From an uncultured Clostridium sp. (GTDB lineage Bacteria > Bacillota > Clostridia > TANB77 > CAG-508): a stretch of DNA of 27,110 nucleotides. A model generated the notes under the pieces. That model was not told the DNA's origin, ran no database searches, and saw only the letters and a program-made list of their open reading frames with translations. The translations under genes were made by a program, and so were the position numbers. The stretch is taken from NCBI GenBank assembly GCA_946497585.1, contig CAMMLF010000004.1, forward strand, positions 1-27,110, in the 5' to 3' direction. Below are positions 23,278-27,110 of this stretch, piece by piece (the stretch's first letter is position 1; the number at the start of each line of letters is the position of its first letter).

Positions 23278-24288
23278 ATGGATGATGAAAATTTAATTAG
23301 TCCAAATGTTGTAGATGAGCAAGAATCTCAGCAAGAAAATGTACTTAGACCCAAGACCTTGAGCGAGTACATAGGACAGACAAAAGTAAAAGAAAATATG
23401 AAAATCTATATAGAAGCGGCAAAAAAGAGAGAAGAACCTTTGGACCATGTACTTTTATATGGACCACCGGGATTAGGTAAAACAACGCTTGCAAATATAA
23501 TTTCACATGAAATGAATTCTAACTTAAAAATAACTTCGGGGCCAGCCATAGAAAAACCGGGAGACTTAGCTGCATTACTTACTAATCTTTCTGAATTTGA
23601 TGTACTTTTTATAGATGAAATACATAGATTAAATAAAAGTGTAGAAGAAATACTTTACCCAGCACTTGAAGATTTTACACTTGACATAATTATAGGAAAA
23701 GGCCCTAGTGCTAGGTCAATAAGACTGGATTTACCAAAGTTTACTTTAATTGGAGCAACAACTAGAGCAGGAGCACTAACAACACCACTTAGAGACAGAT
23801 TTGGTATTGTAGAAAGGCTAGAATTATACAACGCAGAAGAACTTACCACAATAGTAAAAAGGTCTGCAAATATTTTAGAAATAGCAATAGAAAACGACGC
23901 TGCTGTGGAAATTGCAAAACGTTCAAGAGGAACACCAAGAATTGCAAATAGACTTTTGAAAAGAGTAAGGGACTATGCATCTGTTCTTGGAAATGGTACA
24001 ATTACTTTAGATATTGCAAAAATTGCTTTAAATAAATTGGATATAGATGATATAGGTCTTGATTCAATAGATAGAAGACTTTTAACTACTATGATAGAAA
24101 AGTATAAAGGAAAGCCTGTTGGAATAGAAACATTGGCAACTACTCTAGGAGAAGAAGTAACAACAATAGAAGATGTTTATGAGCCATATCTAATACAAAT
24201 AGGTTATATATCTAGAACACCAAGAGGAAGAATAGCACTTCCAGAGGCATATAAGCATTTGGGGTTAGAGTATAATGGGGAAAGTTAA
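23278..24288 (+). CDS. ruvB: Holliday junction branch migration helicase RuvB
   Basis: 336 residues, normal length. Walker A YGPPGLGKTT (61-70), Walker B LFIDEIHRL (110-118), sensor 1 GATTRAG (159-165) and the arginine-finger loop LRDRFG (171-176) are all present, followed by the RuvB lid and winged-helix end (PRGRIALPEAYKHL). It is the hexameric AAA+ motor that, with RuvA, drives branch migration of recombination intermediates. GAAAGGA precedes the ATG. ruvA, ruvC or queA, its common neighbours, are not in the window; instead it is flanked by tagO and membrane proteins, with family B repeats on both sides. A start shift of a few codons cannot be excluded; function is certain. Confidence 0.97.
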   Translation: MDDENLISPNVVDEQESQQENVLRPKTLSEYIGQTKVKENMKIYIEAAKKREEPLDHVLLYGPPGLGKTTLANIISHEMNSNLKITSGPAIEKPGDLAALLTNLSEFDVLFIDEIHRLNKSVEEILYPALEDFTLDIIIGKGPSARSIRLDLPKFTLIGATTRAGALTTPLRDRFGIVERLELYNAEELTTIVKRSANILEIAIENDAAVEIAKRSRGTPRIANRLLKRVRDYASVLGNGTITLDIAKIALNKLDIDDIGLDSIDRRLLTTMIEKYKGKPVGIETLATTLGEEVTTIEDVYEPYLIQIGYISRTPRGRIALPEAYKHLGLEYNGES

Positions 24289-24343
24289 TATGTTCTTTCT
24301 TCATTCGCTCCGCTGCGCTAAAAGCTCAAGAACATATATTGGC
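24286..24343. repeat. Family B element with internal deletion (B6), inverted
   Basis: On the - strand it reads GCCAATATATGTTCTTGAGC, TTTTAGCGCAGCGGAGCGAA, TGAAGAAAGAACATATTA. The first 45 bases match the left third of B4, then it jumps to the end motif, so about 90 bp of interior are missing. Its far end begins in the ruvB stop codon. Confidence 0.7.
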
Positions 24344-24407
24344 TATTTAATAATAAAATATAAATATTTACCGTAAAAACAGAAGAAATGAAAAGAGGAG
24401 AAAACAA

Positions 24408-26300
24408 ATGAATTTAAAAGGGGTATTATATGTAGCAAGTATTATTTTATTACAAATAATATTTTTATGTAAAAAGAAAACAGACAAAAAACTAAACTTA
24501 TTTGGAGCAATTGGAGTAAGCATTGTGCTAATTATGTGCTTAAATGCATTTATAAGTTATTGCTTAACTTTCTTCAATTTAAAGTCATCATTAACAACAT
24601 TAACATTAATAAATTTAGTAATAGCAATTATACTGGGCTTAAGCATATCAAAAGATAGAAAGAAAAATCCGAAGTTTGCTACTCAAAAATATAAAGCAAA
24701 TAAAATGGATATTTTTGCTATAGTGACAATTTTTATAGTAACATTATTTGCAACAATTTTGAACTTTGGAACAACATTTAATATAAAATATGAATCATCT
24801 GACCCTTCTTGTCATTATTTAACTTCACTTAAATTTATGGAAGAAGAAAAACTTTTATCTATATCTAAAGACGACTTGTATTATAATTTTACTACTAGAA
24901 AGTTTGCTTCTTACGCAAATTCTGGACTTTTAATGAAGTGCTTTGAAGGGAAAATAGATTATATAGACAACTATAAGATTTTTATAGCATTTGGAATATT
25001 TATACTATTTTTAACAGGATATTTGCTATATTTTGTACTAAATCATTTTACCAAAGATGATAAAACTAAGTTGCTTGCTTTAGCAGTTACTATATTATGC
25101 ATATTAGGCTATCCATTAAATAGCTTGCTATTCGGCTTTGAATACATGAGTTTATCTTTAGCTGTAATATTAGCAATTATAGAAATAATATATTTAATTG
25201 GTAAAAATAGCATAAATAGAAGATGGTATATTGGCATTTTGTTTTTATTAAACTTTGGACTATTTTGCTCTTATTATATGTTTGTACCATTTGTATATCC
25301 AGCAGAGTGGATTTATTTGTGCATAGTTTCATATCAAAAAGACAAAAAGATACTTACCAAAAACAACATATTCACTTTAACTGTAACATTATTACTGCCA
25401 TTTTTCTTGGGTTACATATATCACTTAGCACCAAGCATTTATCAAGTATTAATAAAAGATAATGCACTAAATGGAGATGTGCTTGCAACATCAAAAAAGA
25501 TAATTGATGGTGGATTTAATACAGGTGGTTACATTTATACAAACTTATATTCAAACTTTATTTTACTATTACCATTAGCACTTTATGTAGTAATTAAAAA
25601 GTTTAAAGAAAATAAATTCATGTCGATGATGTTTATTTTTAATGTAGTATTTATTATTGTACTACTTATAGGTAGAGCATTTGATAGAGTATCATATTAC
25701 TACTTATCAAAAAATTATTTTACACTTTGGATAATAATGTTCATACTTAACTTTAGAGCATTTATGTACATATATAAAAAGCACAAAATTGTACCATTTG
25801 CGTTAACAAGTGTTTATATAGTAATTTTAATTGCATATATTATTTTCGTACCTACTGAATTAAAAAATGAAGATTTAAACTCACACGAAAATATATTTAC
25901 AGTTATGGATATTTATGGGGTGAATAAATACATTCTTTTTGAAGAGACACCAGACTTAACAAATGCAGAAATAGAATTTGTTAAATCTGCATTGGACATA
26001 ATTCCTGAAAATGCTGAATATATAATAGCAAGTCATTCAAAAGCTATAGCTTGGTCATATCCTTTAACTGGTGAACTTATGAAAAATAAACTTACAGCAA
26101 TAAAATCAGGTCAAACCAAAATAGATTATACACATATATCTTTAAAAATTATGCTTCTTAAAGCAGACTATGCAATTTTATTAAAACATGATTATGAATA
26201 TAGTTTAACAAACACAGAAGCGTTTGATAATTATGAAATAGTGTATGAAACAGATTTGGGAATTTTGGCAGTTAATACTAATCCGGATAAAAGCTGGTAA
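24408..26300 (+). CDS. Large multi-spanning membrane protein, unknown (possible GT-C glycosyltransferase)
   Basis: 630 residues with about 12-13 helices from residue 5 to about 485 and a soluble end (about 490-630). After the third or fourth helix an outside loop reads NIKYESSDPSCHYLTSLKFM (about 127-146); acidic residues plus His in the first large outside loop are usual in GT-C sugar transferases, but no family motif is certain. The tail contains YIIASHSKAIAWSYPLTGEL. AGAGGAG precedes the ATG. The gene follows ruvB by 119 bp (mostly repeat) and precedes another membrane protein, suggesting that the surface-polysaccharide locus continues past ruvB. I do not recognise a named family. Confidence 0.6.
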   Translation: MNLKGVLYVASIILLQIIFLCKKKTDKKLNLFGAIGVSIVLIMCLNAFISYCLTFFNLKSSLTTLTLINLVIAIILGLSISKDRKKNPKFATQKYKANKMDIFAIVTIFIVTLFATILNFGTTFNIKYESSDPSCHYLTSLKFMEEEKLLSISKDDLYYNFTTRKFASYANSGLLMKCFEGKIDYIDNYKIFIAFGIFILFLTGYLLYFVLNHFTKDDKTKLLALAVTILCILGYPLNSLLFGFEYMSLSLAVILAIIEIIYLIGKNSINRRWYIGILFLLNFGLFCSYYMFVPFVYPAEWIYLCIVSYQKDKKILTKNNIFTLTVTLLLPFFLGYIYHLAPSIYQVLIKDNALNGDVLATSKKIIDGGFNTGGYIYTNLYSNFILLLPLALYVVIKKFKENKFMSMMFIFNVVFIIVLLIGRAFDRVSYYYLSKNYFTLWIIMFILNFRAFMYIYKKHKIVPFALTSVYIVILIAYIIFVPTELKNEDLNSHENIFTVMDIYGVNKYILFEETPDLTNAEIEFVKSALDIIPENAEYIIASHSKAIAWSYPLTGELMKNKLTAIKSGQTKIDYTHISLKIMLLKADYAILLKHDYEYSLTNTEAFDNYEIVYETDLGILAVNTNPDKSW

Positions 26301-26308
26301 AGATTAAA

Positions 26309-26358
26309 ATATGGCGTTTTTATTAATTATAGAAAACTTGTTTTTAAAAACGCCGTAT
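26309..26358. terminator. 14-bp inverted repeat between two membrane-protein genes
   Basis: ATATGGCGTTTTTA (26309-26322) pairs with TAAAAACGCCGTAT (26345-26358) with one G-T pair and a 22-base loop. It begins 8 bp after the upstream stop. There is no T-run after the right arm and a ribosome-binding site follows 10 bp later, so it may be a partial terminator, a transcript-end protector, or a translation-control stem rather than a full stop. Confidence 0.5.
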
Positions 26359-26386
26359 AAGTCATATAGAAAGGTTTTCAATTAAT

Positions 26387-27110
26387 ATGTTAAAAACAAG
26401 TTTAAAATATGTATTAACATTTATTGTTACAATGATAATATTAATAGTTTTACTATTTTTTAGTTCACTAATACCATCTAAAAAATTGGAAGATAATGTA
26501 AGAAAATCTTCTGAATTTTTAGCGCAATATGGAGAAGAACAAGAAATAGAATTTCCTTTTAGAACAGAAAGATTATTTTATTTTACTGATGCATTAATGC
26601 TAAATACAGCTTATTCAATAGATAGCACTCATCCATATGAAGCAATGCTACTAGATAGAAAAAACTACATACCGGGTCAAACGCAGAATTTTCACGGAGA
26701 AATAGAAAAACACATAGGAACAAGTCCAAACTATACTGATGAATACGGAAATACATTCCAAGTAGCAGAGTTATATGGTCTTATGCATGGAGAAAATATA
26801 GTAGACTCATACGAATATACTAGATATTGGCATGGATACTTAATCTTTTTAAGACCACTTTTAACAATAATAAGCATAGAAGGTATTAGAAACTTATTAT
26901 TTGTATTAACAATAGTTTTAAGTTTAGTAGCATTATTCTTAATTGTAAAAAGGCTGAACCTTATAACTGCAATTATTTATTTGTTATCTTTTTTAGCAAT
27001 AAACTTATATGTAATATGCAATTCAATGAATGAAATAAAAACATTTATAATAACTTTAATAGCAGTGATATTTTTTTTTTTAAAAAGAGGAAAAATTATA
27101 AATACTACAT
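26387..27110 (+). CDS. Membrane protein, unknown; C-terminus beyond window
   Basis: The frame is open from the ATG at 26387 to the window edge (241 codons). AGAAAGG lies about 12 bp before the start. One N-terminal helix (about 8-27, YVLTFIVTMIILIVLLFFSS) is followed by an outside domain (about 30-155) holding SSEFLAQYGEEQEIEFPFRT, YIPGQTQNFHGEIEKHIG and ELYGLMHGENIVDSYEYTRY. From about 158, WHGYLIFLRPLLTIISIEGI starts a run of at least four further helices. The YTRYWHGYL.F.RPLL pattern recurs, from memory, in uncharacterised clostridial membrane proteins of surface polysaccharide loci; a GT-C role is possible but not shown. Confidence 0.65.
   Translation, partial: MLKTSLKYVLTFIVTMIILIVLLFFSSLIPSKKLEDNVRKSSEFLAQYGEEQEIEFPFRTERLFYFTDALMLNTAYSIDSTHPYEAMLLDRKNYIPGQTQNFHGEIEKHIGTSPNYTDEYGNTFQVAELYGLMHGENIVDSYEYTRYWHGYLIFLRPLLTIISIEGIRNLLFVLTIVLSLVALFLIVKRLNLITAIIYLLSFLAINLYVICNSMNEIKTFIITLIAVIFFFLKRGKIINTT

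Noticed and set aside
25223..25462. 79-codon + strand frame inside the large membrane-protein gene
   Set aside because: Overlaps a longer, membrane-helix-rich frame with good start signals; composition looks like an out-of-frame reading.

Overview
The window is a low-GC stretch with almost every gene on the + strand. Strong AGGAGG-type ribosome-binding sites, A/T-ending codons and the gene families point to a Gram-positive clostridial (Firmicutes) bacterium, probably an uncultured gut or sediment lineage. That placement is an inference; there is no rRNA or other marker for species.

Layout. 1-244 is the frameshifted tail of a PD-(D/E)XK nuclease/transposase-type gene. 245-715 holds a hairpin, a near-consensus promoter, a 36-codon mini-ORF with an (AT)n tract, and an unexplained block. 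716-1903 encodes a membrane-anchored, Ser/Asn-rich surface protein. A terminator and a weak promoter then precede rpiA (2147-2848). From 2849 to at least 27110 lies a cell-surface polysaccharide locus: GT4 and GT2 glycosyltransferases, an O-antigen ligase/polymerase-like membrane protein, a GT4 with a coiled-coil tail, an ABC-2 exporter pair (ATPase then permease), a 754-residue GT2+GT4 double enzyme, a GtrII-like and a DUF2142-like membrane protein, two polyprenyl-phosphate-type GT2 enzymes, a TagO/WecA-type initiating phosphotransferase, ruvB, and two unrecognised large membrane proteins, the last cut by the window edge.

How the genes may work together (inference). TagO would start a glycan on undecaprenyl phosphate. 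The soluble GT2/GT4 enzymes would extend it in the cytoplasm, and the ABC exporter would move it out. The GtrB-like enzyme would load a sugar on a second lipid carrier, and a GtrII/GT-C-like membrane enzyme would transfer it to the exported polymer. The ligase-like protein would join or polymerise chains outside. This resembles rhamnose-rich cell-wall polysaccharide or teichoic-acid logic with gtr-type decoration. No Wzx flippase, GtrA or LytR-CpsA-Psr attachment enzyme is visible here.

The most unusual feature is two unrelated families of intergenic repeats that divide the locus. Family A (REP-like palindromes, GTGTCAA...GGGACG...TTGACAC) lies only in the first 6.6 kb, forms long composite hairpins, and touches stop codons. 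Family B (about 146 bp, MITE-like, with 16-23 bp terminal inverted repeats around AATATATATTGGAGC) lies only from 13.4 to 24.4 kb, with three full copies in both orientations plus fragments. Genes in the 2-9.5 kb part also carry Asn/Lys/Glu-rich low-complexity insertions that later genes lack.
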